NCBI GenBank assembly: GCA_964638245.1
Contig: CAZWZG010000006.1
Coordinates: 1-43,634 of the forward strand
Length of the DNA stretch: 43,634 nucleotides
Source of the DNA: CAZWZG01 sp964638245
GTDB lineage: Bacteria > Pseudomonadota > Alphaproteobacteria > Rhodobacterales > Rhodobacteraceae
Direction of reading: 5' to 3'
A model generated the notes under the pieces. The model saw nothing but the letters and a program-made list of their open reading frames with translations. It made no database searches and was not told where the DNA came from. The first letter of the stretch is position 1. Every line of letters starts with the position of its first letter. This document shows, in pieces, positions 7,457-15,851 of the stretch. A program made the position numbers and the translations under genes.

Positions 7457-8362
7457 ATGAAAATTGCCCTGATGGCTCGAAACGCGAACCTCTATTCCCA
7501 CAAAAGGCTGGTAGAGGCCGCAGAGGCGCGCGGACATGAAATCAATATAATCAACACGCTACGTTGTTATATGAACATCGCCTCACGTCGTCCCGCCATT
7601 TACTACAATGGAGAGAAATTAAGAGGCTTTGATGCAGTCATCCCTCGGATCGGGGCTTCGATCACGTTTTATGGAACCGCGGTGCTTAGACAATTCGAGA
7701 TGATGGGCGTCTATCCGTTGAACGAGAGTGTCGCTATTGGGCGTTCGCGCGACAAACTGCGCTCGATGCAGCTTTTGGCGCGCGATGGGGTTGGGTTGCC
7801 GGTAACCACATTCGCACATGATCCAAAGCAGACTGAAGAAGTTCTCGAAATTGCTGGCGGCGCACCCCTTGTCATCAAGCTTCTTGAAGGAACGCAAGGT
7901 CTGGGCGTTGTGCTGGCGGATACTGATCGATCAGCCAAGTCGGTGATCGAAGCCTTTCGGGCAACGAACACCAACATTCTGGTGCAGGAATTCATAAAAG
8001 AGGCAGGCGGCACCGACATCCGCGCCATCGTCATTGGTGGTCGCGTCGTAGCGGCCATGATGCGCAAAGGTGCAGAGGGTGAATTCCGATCGAACCTTCA
8101 TCGTGGCGGGTCGGCTCAGCTTGTGAAGCTCACTCCTGAAGAGCGGTCGACCGCTGTCCGTGCAGCGAAATCCATGGGGCTCAACGTCTGCGGCGTTGAC
8201 ATGTTGCGTGCCAATCACGGAGCGGTTGTGATGGAGGTCAACTCCTCACCTGGACTCGAGGGGGTCGAGAAGGCGACAGGACTTGATATTGCTGGCAAGA
8301 TTATCGAGTTCATCGAGAAAAACGCCAAGCCCGGAAAGACTAGGACAAAAGGCAAGGGTTGA
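7457..8362 (+). CDS. rimK: RimK-family ATP-grasp alpha-L-glutamate ligase
   Basis: A 301-residue protein, equal in length to E. coli RimK (300). It shows the ATP-grasp core: the lysine-containing PLVIKLLEGTQGLGVVLA segment at about 134-152, LVQEFIKEAGGTDIRAIVIGG at about 175-195 and VMEVNSSPGLEGVE at about 258-271 for Mg-ATP binding. RimK adds glutamate residues to the C terminus of ribosomal protein S6 in E. coli. In other lineages the target can be another protein or a small molecule. The neighbours are a retropepsin-like protein upstream and an M14 hydrolase downstream. They suggest a modification that is added by RimK and processed or removed by the other two. Its stop overlaps the next start as TGATG. 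Confidence 0.93.
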   Translation: MKIALMARNANLYSHKRLVEAAEARGHEINIINTLRCYMNIASRRPAIYYNGEKLRGFDAVIPRIGASITFYGTAVLRQFEMMGVYPLNESVAIGRSRDKLRSMQLLARDGVGLPVTTFAHDPKQTEEVLEIAGGAPLVIKLLEGTQGLGVVLADTDRSAKSVIEAFRATNTNILVQEFIKEAGGTDIRAIVIGGRVVAAMMRKGAEGEFRSNLHRGGSAQLVKLTPEERSTAVRAAKSMGLNVCGVDMLRANHGAVVMEVNSSPGLEGVEKATGLDIAGKIIEFIEKNAKPGKTRTKGKG

Positions 8363-9405
8363 TGGCAAAGCGAGCCGACTTTGCCATTGGTACTACAACG
8401 GTTGCCCCAGGGGAGCGCAAGACTGTTGGCCTTCCTGTATCAGCGCTTTCGGATCACACGGAAGTTTTCATGTCTGCCCATGTTGTCCATGGCCGGATGG
8501 ATGGCCCGGTGATGTTCGTCAGTGCTGGCGTGCATGGTGATGAGGTGATCGGGATAGAGATCGTCCGGCGACTTCTGAAATCAAAGGGACTGTCGCGGCT
8601 CAAAGGTACCCTCATAGTCGTCCCGATCGTTAACGCATTCGGTTTCATCAACCGCTCGCGCTACCTTCCGGATCGCCGCGACCTGAACAGGTCTTTTCCG
8701 GGACATGATGGCGGTTCGCTCGCGGCGCGTCTTGCACAGATCTTTCTGACCGAGGTCGTCATGCGCTCGGATTTCGGGGTCGATTTACACTCCGCTGCGA
8801 TCCACCGAACAAACTATCCGCAAGTGCGCATTTCGCCAGATGATGATGAGATGCGCGCTCTTGCGAACGTCTTTGGAGCGCCGATCCTGATGCAGTCGCC
8901 AGTGCGTGAGGGGTCCTTGCGCGGAGAGGCTCAGTCGCTTGGCAAGCCCGTTCTTCTGTACGAGGCGGGAGAGGGCTTGCGATTTGAAGAGGTGAGCGTT
9001 CGCGCCGGCCTTGCCGGGATTTTACGTGTCATGGGGGCCAAGGGAATGATCACCGCTCGGCACGTGCCAAAGTCCAAGCAGGCGCCGACTTTTTGCCCGT
9101 CAAGCAAATGGCTTCGCGCCCCGATGGGAGGACTATTTCGGAGTTATCGCGCCGACGGAAGCCTTGCGCGGAAAGGCGATGTTTTGGGCGGTATTTCCGA
9201 TCCCTTTGGCGAAGAAGAAGTCGACATCACCGCCCCGTTCGACGGGATCATTGTTGGGCGAGCGGTGATGCCGGTGGTGAATGAGGGTGATGCTGTCTTT
9301 CATCTGGCGCGCATTGGTTCGGTCAAAAAAGCTGAAGATGCTCTTGATAGTCACGTCACCCAACTGGCCGACGACCCAATGTTTGACGAAGACGAGATCA
9401 TTTGA
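8362..9405 (+). CDS. succinylglutamate desuccinylase/aspartoacylase (M14) family hydrolase
   Basis: A 347-residue zinc hydrolase. The zinc ligands are seen as HxxE in GVHGDE (H58, E61) and H143 in DLHSAA. The probable general-base Glu is E200 in YEAGEG. A lipoyl-like beta-barrel end (APFDGIIVGRAVMPVVNEGDAV) closes the protein, as is usual in AspA/AstE relatives. The ATG at 8362 overlaps the rimK stop by one base and is preferred to an upstream TTG. Members cleave N-acyl amino acids or act as carboxypeptidase-like enzymes. In this operon a role in hydrolysing the RimK product is inferred from neighbourhood, not shown. The true substrate is unknown. Confidence 0.85.
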   Translation: MAKRADFAIGTTTVAPGERKTVGLPVSALSDHTEVFMSAHVVHGRMDGPVMFVSAGVHGDEVIGIEIVRRLLKSKGLSRLKGTLIVVPIVNAFGFINRSRYLPDRRDLNRSFPGHDGGSLAARLAQIFLTEVVMRSDFGVDLHSAAIHRTNYPQVRISPDDDEMRALANVFGAPILMQSPVREGSLRGEAQSLGKPVLLYEAGEGLRFEEVSVRAGLAGILRVMGAKGMITARHVPKSKQAPTFCPSSKWLRAPMGGLFRSYRADGSLARKGDVLGGISDPFGEEEVDITAPFDGIIVGRAVMPVVNEGDAVFHLARIGSVKKAEDALDSHVTQLADDPMFDEDEII

Positions 9406-9527
9406 GGGTGAAAGGGGCTGTCTAGCCCGCTCACGCGCGCCCGAGCCCCCCAGGATTTTTTTGGCAAGATGAAACGGGTGCGGGATGCTTCAGTAAAGAA
9501 TACTATCGGCGTAGCGCACGCCCGCGG

Positions 9528-11342
9528 TCATTCCATCGCTTCGAGCTCATCGATGAAGCCCGAGATCATGGAGAGGCCTTTGTCCCAGAACGCCGGGTCG
9601 CTTGCATCCAACCCGAACGGCGCCAAAAGCTCCTTGTGGTGCTTGGATCCGCCAGCCTTCAGCATCTCGAAGTACTTCTCCTGAAAGCCCGGATCGCCTT
9701 CTTCGTAGACTGCATAGAGTGCGTTCACGAGGCCGTCCCCAAAGGCGTAGGCGTAGACGTAGAAGGGCGAGTGGACGAAATGCGGGATGTAGGCCCAGAA
9801 GGTCTCATAACCGTCCATAAAGGTGAATGCGGGCCCAAGGCTTTCGCCCTGAACGCTCATCCATAGCGCGTTGATGTCGTCGGGGGTTAGCTCACCGTCC
9901 TTACGTGCGGCGTGGAGTTTGCATTCGAAGTCGTAGAACGCGATCTGGCGGACAACCGTGTTGATCATGTCTTCGACCTTGCCGGCGAGCATGACCTTCT
10001 TTTCCTTGTCGTCCTTGGCCTTGGACAGAAGCTTGCGGAACGTCAGCATTTCACCAAAGACCGAAGCCGTTTCGGCCAGTGTCAGCGGGGTAGAGGACAA
10101 AAGTTCACCCTGACCGGCCGCCAGCCGTTGGTGGACGCCGTGGCCCAATTCGTGCGCCAACGTCATGACGTCCCGCGGTTTGCCGAGGTAATTCAGCATC
10201 ACGTAAGGATGCACGTTGGCCACCGTCGGATGCGCGAAGGCGCCGGGCGCTTTGCCCGGCTTCACCCCTGCGTCGATCCAGCCATCGGTAAAGAATGGCT
10301 CGGCCAGATCGGCCATTTTGGGGTCGAACCCGGCATAGGCCTCGGTCACGATCGCGCGCGCCTCGTCCCAATTCACGATGCGGTCGGTTTCCATTGGCAG
10401 GGGTGCGTTGCGGTCCCAGACCTGTAGAGTATCGAGCCCCATCCATTTGCGCTTGAGTTCATAGTAGCGGTGGCTGAGTTGCGGATAGGCGTTCACGACC
10501 GCATTGCGCAGCGCCTCGACCACCTCAGGCTCAACGTGGTTGGACAGGTGCCGTCCGGTCTGCGGGGTCGGCATCCCGCGCCAGCGATCCTCGATGTCCT
10601 TTTCCTTGGCCAGCGTGTTGTGAACGCGCGCGAAGAGCTTGATATTGCTGCTGAATATCCGCGCGAGCTCTTTCGCTGCCGCCTCGCGTTTCGAGCGGTC
10701 CTGATCTGTCAGGAAGTTCAGCGTCGCCTCAAGGCCCAGTGTTTCGCCTAAGACGTCGAACTCAAGCCCGGCCATGGTTTCGTCAAACAGCTTGTTCCAC
10801 GCCGACGAGCCCACGACGGACTGGTCATGCAGGAACTTCTCCAATTCGTCCGACAACTGGTAGGGCCGCATCGCGCGCATCCGGTCGAAGATCGGCTTGA
10901 AGCGGGCAAGATCGGCGTTGGCTGCAAAAAGACCGGCTACAGCGTCGTCTTCCAACCGGTTGATTTCCAGTGTGAAAAACACCAGCGATGTCGTATAAGT
11001 CGTGATCTTGTCCTGAATGTCGGACATGAACTTCGCCCGACCCGCGTCGGTCGTGTTCTGGTAATAGCGGAGCCCCGCAAACGATCCAATCCGCCCCGCG
11101 ATCAGGTCAATCGCCTCGTAATCCTCGATGCATTTCAGCATTCCGGCAGCATCCAGGTCCGCCAGCTTGCCTTCGTAATTCGACGCGAAATCGGCGCAGG
11201 CTTTTTCGAGCCATGTCAGGTCCCGCGAAAGCTCTTGCGCATCTTCCCCCGCATATAGATCCGACAGATCCCAGTCGGGTAGGTCCCCAAAGGCGTTCGC
11301 GCCAGAGCTGTCGATATCGAAGGTGGGGCGGGGGGTATTCAT
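9528..11342 (-). CDS. pepF: M3 family oligoendopeptidase F
   Basis: A 604-residue zinc metallopeptidase with HELGH at residues 397-401, where two His bind zinc and the Glu is catalytic. Later conserved segments (TASVFGEML, FHV-like HFVHSPFYVYAYAFGD) belong to the PepF/M3B family, and the length is typical. It hydrolyses peptides of about 7-17 residues in the cytoplasm and recycles amino acids. The start is supported by AAAAGGAGA just upstream of the ATG at 11342. It is transcribed alone; the upstream HxlR gene lies on the same strand 71 bases away. Confidence 0.93.
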   Translation of the reverse strand: MNTPRPTFDIDSSGANAFGDLPDWDLSDLYAGEDAQELSRDLTWLEKACADFASNYEGKLADLDAAGMLKCIEDYEAIDLIAGRIGSFAGLRYYQNTTDAGRAKFMSDIQDKITTYTTSLVFFTLEINRLEDDAVAGLFAANADLARFKPIFDRMRAMRPYQLSDELEKFLHDQSVVGSSAWNKLFDETMAGLEFDVLGETLGLEATLNFLTDQDRSKREAAAKELARIFSSNIKLFARVHNTLAKEKDIEDRWRGMPTPQTGRHLSNHVEPEVVEALRNAVVNAYPQLSHRYYELKRKWMGLDTLQVWDRNAPLPMETDRIVNWDEARAIVTEAYAGFDPKMADLAEPFFTDGWIDAGVKPGKAPGAFAHPTVANVHPYVMLNYLGKPRDVMTLAHELGHGVHQRLAAGQGELLSSTPLTLAETASVFGEMLTFRKLLSKAKDDKEKKVMLAGKVEDMINTVVRQIAFYDFECKLHAARKDGELTPDDINALWMSVQGESLGPAFTFMDGYETFWAYIPHFVHSPFYVYAYAFGDGLVNALYAVYEEGDPGFQEKYFEMLKAGGSKHHKELLAPFGLDASDPAFWDKGLSMISGFIDELEAME

Positions 11343-11413
11343 GGGGCTCTCCTTTTCGGGTCAAAGGAGACGTATGGCGTCAAACCCCAATGGGCAAGGC
11401 GTTCGCGAAAAAC

Positions 11414-11776
11414 TTACCCGTCCGGCAGCGTGGCCTCGGACCATTGCCGAAGGTGGTCGACGGCCGCAAGCGCTGTCTGACCTTGTTCGGTCAGGGCATA
11501 GGTCACGGTAACAGGTTGCGTGACCCGCACCTTGCGTTCGACCAACCCGTGGGTTTCGAGGTGACGCAAACGCTCGGCGATCATCTTCTTTGACGCCCCC
11601 GCGATCATCCGCGCCAGATCGTTGAAGCGCACCGGGTCGTCTTTGAGGTGCCACAGGATCGAAGCCGTCCATTTGCCCCCCAGCACACGCATGCCGCGCT
11701 CAATTGCACAGGGTGACGTGCAAGGGGCCACCGCGCGGCGGCGGCCTTGGGCATCTTGAGTGATCGTGGCGCGCAT
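11414..11776 (-). CDS. HxlR-family winged-helix transcriptional regulator
   Basis: A 120-residue protein with the HxlR signature: Cys19 and Cys23 before ERGMRVLGGKWTASILWHL, then RFNDLARMIAGASKKMIAERLRHLE and a wing GLVERKV. Members bind DNA as dimers and often sense electrophiles or disulfide stress through a conserved N-terminal Cys. It is divergent from the glutathione transferase gene, and a palindrome lies in the 82-bp region between them. A local regulator of the transferase and of itself is the simplest inference. The effector is unknown. Confidence 0.88.
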   Translation of the reverse strand: MRATITQDAQGRRRAVAPCTSPCAIERGMRVLGGKWTASILWHLKDDPVRFNDLARMIAGASKKMIAERLRHLETHGLVERKVRVTQPVTVTYALTEQGQTALAAVDHLRQWSEATLPDG

Positions 11777-11782
11777 GGATTA

Positions 11783-11804
11783 GGTTACCAAAAGTATACT
11801 GGTT
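11783..11804. promoter_or_regulatory. candidate HxlR operator between divergent genes
   Basis: Between the HxlR gene and the GST gene lies GGTTACCA followed by AAAGTATACT and GGTT. It contains the perfect 8-bp palindrome AGTATACT (11793-11800) and a loose ACCA/TGGT pair flanking it. The site is 7-28 bases upstream of the HxlR start, a position suited to autoregulation. This is inference from spacing and symmetry. Confidence 0.4.
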
Positions 11805-11858
11805 GCAATATGTGCCCTTGATCGCAATGTCGGGTCAACAGCGAAACCGGAGGCTTTC

Positions 11859-12569
11859 ATGGCAGACATTCACCTTTACACCGCAGCGACAATGAACGGT
11901 TACAAGCCGGTGATCTTTCTCGAAGAGGCGGGGGTCGACTATGACCTGACCTTCGTTGATTTTTCCAAGCGCGAGCAGAAGGACCCTGCTTACATGCAGC
12001 TGAACCCAAACGGTCGAATCCCGACGATTGTGGATCGCTCGAACAGCGACTTCGCGGTCTTCGAAAGTGGGGCGATCCTTTGGTATCTGGCGGAAAAGTA
12101 TGGGGTCTTTCTGCCCGAGGCGGCCAACGACCGCTCTGAGGTGCTGCAATGGCTGATGTTCCAGATGAGCGGGGTCGGCCCAATGATGGGGCAGGCGATG
12201 TATTTCCAGCGGATCGCTGCGCCCAATGGCGAGGAGCATCCGTTCGCCATCAAGCGCTACCGGGACGAGACGCGGCGGCTGCTGGAGGTGCTGAACACTC
12301 GACTCGAGGGGCGGGAGTGGCTGGCAGGTGGTGGCTATTCGATTGCGGATATGGCGACATACCCCTGGGCGCGCGCTTATCCTTGGGCCAGGGTCGGGAT
12401 CGACGGGCTCGATCACCTGGCGGTTTGGTTTGAGCGTATCGATGCACGGCCTGCCGTGCAAAAGGCGCTAACAATCCCCAAGGCGCAACCGGCGTTTTGG
12501 GGCGCGGCGGATGCCGACGGGTTTGCAGCCGAAAACGCTGCGCGCTTTGCCGGTGACGTCAAATCCTGA
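11859..12569 (+). CDS. Nu-class glutathione S-transferase (YfcG/YghU-like)
   Basis: A 236-residue protein with the thioredoxin-like N-terminal domain of GSTs. T11, N13 and K16 (TMNGYKP) match the TxN motif of Nu-class enzymes such as YfcG and YghU, which act as disulfide-bond reductases. The ESGAILWYLAEKYG segment is the usual glutathione gamma-glutamyl binding site. The C-terminal helical domain ends in a DARPAVQKAL segment. It is divergent from an HxlR regulator and likely under its control. Its 3' end overlaps the convergent LysR gene by 11 bases. Reduction of disulfides or detoxification of electrophiles is the likely role. Confidence 0.88.
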   Translation: MADIHLYTAATMNGYKPVIFLEEAGVDYDLTFVDFSKREQKDPAYMQLNPNGRIPTIVDRSNSDFAVFESGAILWYLAEKYGVFLPEAANDRSEVLQWLMFQMSGVGPMMGQAMYFQRIAAPNGEEHPFAIKRYRDETRRLLEVLNTRLEGREWLAGGGYSIADMATYPWARAYPWARVGIDGLDHLAVWFERIDARPAVQKALTIPKAQPAFWGAADADGFAAENAARFAGDVKS

Positions 12570-13191
12570 AAGCGTTGATCGCCTCTGAATCGCGCGCCGC
12601 CACATCCGCGGCCCAGCTCCGAAAGGCTGCAATGGGCGGATCGTCCCAACTGTCGCGGTTGCCCAGAAGTGCGAAGCGGCCATGGGGCGTGTCGCAGGCC
12701 AGTTTCGGGAACGGCAGGACCAACTGACCGCTTTCGAGCTCGGCGCGGCAAAGAAGCAGGTCGGCCATGACAATGCCAGCACCCAGCTTGGCAGCCTGAA
12801 CCGCCATGTCGAGGTTGTGGAATGTGTCTCCGACCGTGGGATCCACGCCCGGTGCCGGGAACGTCTTCAGCCATGTGGTCCAGTCGGCGCGGTCGTGCGT
12901 CTCGTGGAGCAGGTTTTCGCCAGTAAGATCGGTAGGCGTGGTCAACCGCGCGGCGATTTCGGGCGTGCACCCCGGTGTGATGATGAGCGGCGCGAGCGGC
13001 TGGACCACCACGTTTTCGGCGCGCCCCTGCCAGTGCTCGATCGAGAAGGCAAGATTGTAGCGGGTGCCATCATAGCCCTCTCGCCCGTAGTAGTCGGTGG
13101 TGACCTGAATGCGGATGTCGGGGTGGCGGGTGCGGAAATCTCCGAGGTTTGGCATCAGCCAGCGCATCGAGGTGGCCGGCGGGCAGATGAT
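12559..13191 (-). CDS. LysR-family regulator, C-terminal part (N terminus lost in assembly gap)
   Basis: About 210 residues of the effector-binding domain of a LysR regulator are visible. They include RWLMPNLGDFRTRHPDIRIQV at the start, VQAAKLGAGIVMADLLL, and LACDTPHGRF near the end. The pattern is nearest to the GcvA/TrpI group. The helix-turn-helix domain of about 90-100 residues is missing because the frame runs into the 100-N gap at 13192. Since 100 bases cannot hold that domain plus a promoter, the real gap must be longer. The gene is convergent with the GST gene and was probably divergent from the small gene at 13328. Confidence 0.8.
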   Translation of the reverse strand: MICPPATSMRWLMPNLGDFRTRHPDIRIQVTTDYYGREGYDGTRYNLAFSIEHWQGRAENVVVQPLAPLIITPGCTPEIAARLTTPTDLTGENLLHETHDRADWTTWLKTFPAPGVDPTVGDTFHNLDMAVQAAKLGAGIVMADLLLCRAELESGQLVLPFPKLACDTPHGRFALLGNRDSWDDPPIAAFRSWAADVAARDSEAINAFRI

Positions 13192-13291
13192 NNNNNNNNN
13201 NNNNNNNNNNNNNNNNNNNNNNNNNNNNNNNNNNNNNNNNNNNNNNNNNNNNNNNNNNNNNNNNNNNNNNNNNNNNNNNNNNNNNNNNNNN
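13192..13291. other. assembly gap of 100 N inside the LysR gene
   Basis: Exactly 100 N. The left flank is inside the LysR effector domain and the right flank is just upstream of the gene at 13328. At least about 270 bases of LysR coding sequence plus the intergenic region must be missing, so the length is nominal. Confidence 0.95.
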
Positions 13292-13327
13292 GCGCATGTT
13301 CGGAGCAGGTTTTCGCAAGGATATTCC

Positions 13328-13504
13328 ATGTTCGATCTGACCCGACCCGCAGATGCTTTGTCCGTCCTGCGCTCGATCTTTGAACCACAGATTGATCCAG
13401 CAGAGGAGCAGCGCGTGCTCAAAGAGGCGGCGGTCCGGCGGTTGGCTGAAACCTCACCCCATTTGCTGGACGATATCGGGGTACGGGCGCCCAAGGATTG
13501 GTGA
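13328..13504 (+). CDS. small hypothetical protein, DUF1127-like C terminus
   Basis: A 58-residue open frame with an AAGGA ribosome-binding site just upstream of its ATG. The C-terminal part (RRLAETSPHLLDDIGVRAPKDW, by its core LLDDIGV) resembles the end of DUF1127 proteins. These are small basic proteins common in Alphaproteobacteria and sometimes involved in phosphate and carbon metabolism or RNA turnover. The N-terminal half is more acidic than in classical DUF1127. It is probably divergent from the gap-truncated LysR gene, parallel to the second LysR/DUF1127 pair at 15852-17087. The function is unknown. Confidence 0.6.
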   Translation: MFDLTRPADALSVLRSIFEPQIDPAEEQRVLKEAAVRRLAETSPHLLDDIGVRAPKDW

Positions 13505-13537
13505 TAGGCTTCGCGCGAACAACGCGTGAGGATCGCC

Positions 13538-14137
13538 GTGGACACCATCAAGACAGTTGAAGCGCTGGATGCGCTGTATGGCCCGGCCAGCCCGGTTGCC
13601 CTGAAAAAGGTGCGCACAGCGCTGACGCCGCTCTATCGGCAATGGATCGAAGCGTCGCGGTTTTGCATTCTGACGACGGTTGGCCCCGAGGGCACGGACG
13701 GCAGCCCGCGCGGTGACGACGGACCTGTGGTGCGCATTGTCGATGAGCGCACGCTCATGATGCCCGACTGGCGCGGGAACAACCGCACTGACAGCCTCTG
13801 CAACATCGTGCGCGATGGGCGGGTGAGCCTTTTGTTCATGGTCCCCGGTGAGACGGTTGTCGTGCGGGTGAATGGGACTGCCGTTCTGACCGCCGACCCG
13901 GATGTCACGGACACCTTTCAGCAGAACGGGCGGCACCCGAAATCGGTGATCGTGGTGCGGGTGGGCGAGCTTTACATGCAATGCTCCAAGGCGCTGATCC
14001 GCTCAGGGCTTTGGGATTTGCCGAAGACCGAGGGCCTCCCGACGGCGGGCGAATTGTTGCAGGAGACCCAGCCCGAGTTTGACGGCGCGACTTACGACGC
14101 GAGCTATCCGGACTACGCAAAGGCCAAGATGTGGTGA
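13538..14137 (+). CDS. FMN-dependent pyridoxamine 5'-phosphate oxidase-fold protein (MSMEG_1061-like)
   Basis: A 199-residue split-barrel flavoprotein. The segment FCILTTVGPEGTDGSPRGDDGPVVRI is the FMN-binding strand pattern of the PPOX fold, and MMPDWRGNNRTDSLCNIV is typical of the MSMEG_1061-type subgroup. These proteins bind FMN or F420 and their reactions are mostly unknown. The GTG at 13538 was chosen because GAGGA lies at 13528-13532, 5 bases upstream. An upstream GTG at 13526 has no such site. It starts 33 bases after the small gene at 13328. It is convergent with the DNA ligase gene. Confidence 0.8.
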   Translation: MDTIKTVEALDALYGPASPVALKKVRTALTPLYRQWIEASRFCILTTVGPEGTDGSPRGDDGPVVRIVDERTLMMPDWRGNNRTDSLCNIVRDGRVSLLFMVPGETVVVRVNGTAVLTADPDVTDTFQQNGRHPKSVIVVRVGELYMQCSKALIRSGLWDLPKTEGLPTAGELLQETQPEFDGATYDASYPDYAKAKMW

Positions 14138-14159
14138 CGGGCTCCGAAAGGGCGGGCGC

Positions 14160-15764
14160 TCAGCCGTAGGTCACCAGCATCTCTTCCAAATCGCCAAGCG
14201 TGTTGATCTCATCCAGCGGCTTGTCCTTGCGCCAGCGCACCATTCGCGGAAAGCGCAAAGCAATTCCCGACTTGTGACGCGGGCTGGCCTGGATGCCTTC
14301 GAAAGCGATCTCGAACACCAGCTCCGCAGGCACCGATCGCACCGGGCCGTAGCGGTCGATCGTGTTCTTTTTCACCCACGCCGTGATCTCTCGGAACTCG
14401 GCATCAGTCAGCCCTGAGTAGGCCTTCGTGAACGGGACAAGGTCGTTGCCCTTTTTCACGGCAAAAGTGAAATCAGTGAACAGGTTGGCGCGCCGTCCAT
14501 GGCCCGCCTGGGCATAGATCATCACTGCGTCCACGGTCAGCGGGTCCAGCTTCCATTTCCACCAGTCGCCCTTTTTGCGGCCATTGCGATAGGGGCTGTC
14601 CAGTCGTTTCAGCATGACGCCCTCGGCGCGTCGGTCGCGTGCGCCGGATCGGGCCATTTCGAGATCAGACCATGTTGCGAAATCCAGCAAAGGTGAGGTC
14701 CGGATGGGGGCCGTGCGCGGGACATCGATCATCATCTCGTCCAACCGAGCGCGGCGATCGGCGAAGGGCCGTGCGCGGATGTCCTGTCCATTATCTTCAA
14801 TAATATCATAGGCGTAGAGGATCGTGGGCGCTTCCGTGAGGAGTTTCTTCGGCACGGTTTTGCGCCCGATCCGCTTTTGTAGTGCTGCAAACGGCAAAGG
14901 GGCCTCGTCGCGCCACGCCAGCACCTCGCCGTCGATAACCGTCCCGTCCGGGATGAAATCGAGTAGTGCGGCAAACTCCGGGAAGCGGTCGGTCATCAGC
15001 TCTTCACCACGCGACCAAAGATGCAGGGCTCCACCACGTCGGATCACTTGCCCACGGATACCATCCCATTTGAATTCTGCCGCCCAGTCCGTCGGCGACC
15101 CAAGGTCCTCGGGCGCGCTATCAAGCTGATAGGCAAGGTAGAACGGGTAGGGTTTTGAGAGGTCCGCTTCGGGGTCGGGATCGGTGATCAAGGCCGCGAA
15201 TGTCGTGGTGTCAGGCGTCCAGTCGCCCATCAGGCGATGAGCCAGTTCGGCCTCCTCAACACCCGTTGCGCGCGACAGGGCACGGGTCATCAGTTTCTGG
15301 CTGACCCCCATGCGAAAGCCGCCTGTCAAAAGCTTGTTGAAGACCAGCCGTTCGGAAGGCTCAAGGCGGGACCAGCTGTTGACGATGGCCGTTTTGCGCT
15401 CTTCCTCTGGTAGCGTGGTGAGGGCGCGTAAAGCCTCAATTTCCGACGTCAGTAACGCGTCGGTATCACGTCGGTATTGCGTCTGTGTTTCCAACGGGAG
15501 AAGGGCAATCGTTTCGGCAAGGTCGCCGACGATGGAATAGCTTTCCTCAAAAAGCCAGAGCGGTACACCAGACGCGTCGGCGGCCCATTCGCGCAGTCGG
15601 GTGGTTGTCACGACCCGCTTGGGACGACGCCCCGACAACAGCGCGATGGTCCAGAGCGCGTCCTCGGGTGGAGCAGCGCCGAAGTACTCTGCCAACGCCG
15701 CGACCTTGGCATTGGTCGACGTCGTCTGGTCGAGAGACGCGAAAAGTTCCGCGAACTGTCTCAA
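14160..15764 (-). CDS. ATP-dependent DNA ligase (exonuclease-associated type)
   Basis: A 534-residue ligase. The adenylated Lys is K232 in KWDGIR. The other nucleotidyltransferase motifs follow (DGEVLAW, YDIIE, EGVMLKR, WWKWK). An N-terminal helical region of about 200 residues precedes them. This is the bacterial ATP-dependent ligase usually encoded with a metallo-beta-lactamase exonuclease, an Lhr-like helicase and a phosphoesterase, a set linked to DNA repair. Here only the exonuclease is near (17084-18091), separated by a DUF1127 gene and a LysR gene. The frame starts at a TTG with no obvious ribosome-binding site; no in-frame ATG or GTG lies close upstream. Confidence 0.9.
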   Translation of the reverse strand: MRQFAELFASLDQTTSTNAKVAALAEYFGAAPPEDALWTIALLSGRRPKRVVTTTRLREWAADASGVPLWLFEESYSIVGDLAETIALLPLETQTQYRRDTDALLTSEIEALRALTTLPEEERKTAIVNSWSRLEPSERLVFNKLLTGGFRMGVSQKLMTRALSRATGVEEAELAHRLMGDWTPDTTTFAALITDPDPEADLSKPYPFYLAYQLDSAPEDLGSPTDWAAEFKWDGIRGQVIRRGGALHLWSRGEELMTDRFPEFAALLDFIPDGTVIDGEVLAWRDEAPLPFAALQKRIGRKTVPKKLLTEAPTILYAYDIIEDNGQDIRARPFADRRARLDEMMIDVPRTAPIRTSPLLDFATWSDLEMARSGARDRRAEGVMLKRLDSPYRNGRKKGDWWKWKLDPLTVDAVMIYAQAGHGRRANLFTDFTFAVKKGNDLVPFTKAYSGLTDAEFREITAWVKKNTIDRYGPVRSVPAELVFEIAFEGIQASPRHKSGIALRFPRMVRWRKDKPLDEINTLGDLEEMLVTYG

Positions 15765-15851
15765 GGGAAAAATGCGCGTGCTAGTGCCATGGGAGCAAGT
15801 CTAGCACGCGCAGGTCTCGCGTCACCTGTCCGGGGGCCGCGAGAGGGGTCG

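Noticed and set aside
9406..9470. Terminator after the M14 hydrolase gene
   Set aside because: GGGCT/AGCCC with a 4-nt loop is present, but the T-run is about 30 bases away, so it is too weak to call.
13192..13291. N-runs as natural repeats or CRISPR spacers
   Set aside because: Identical lengths of exactly 100 and interrupted genes show that they are assembly placeholders. No direct repeats were seen at the edges.
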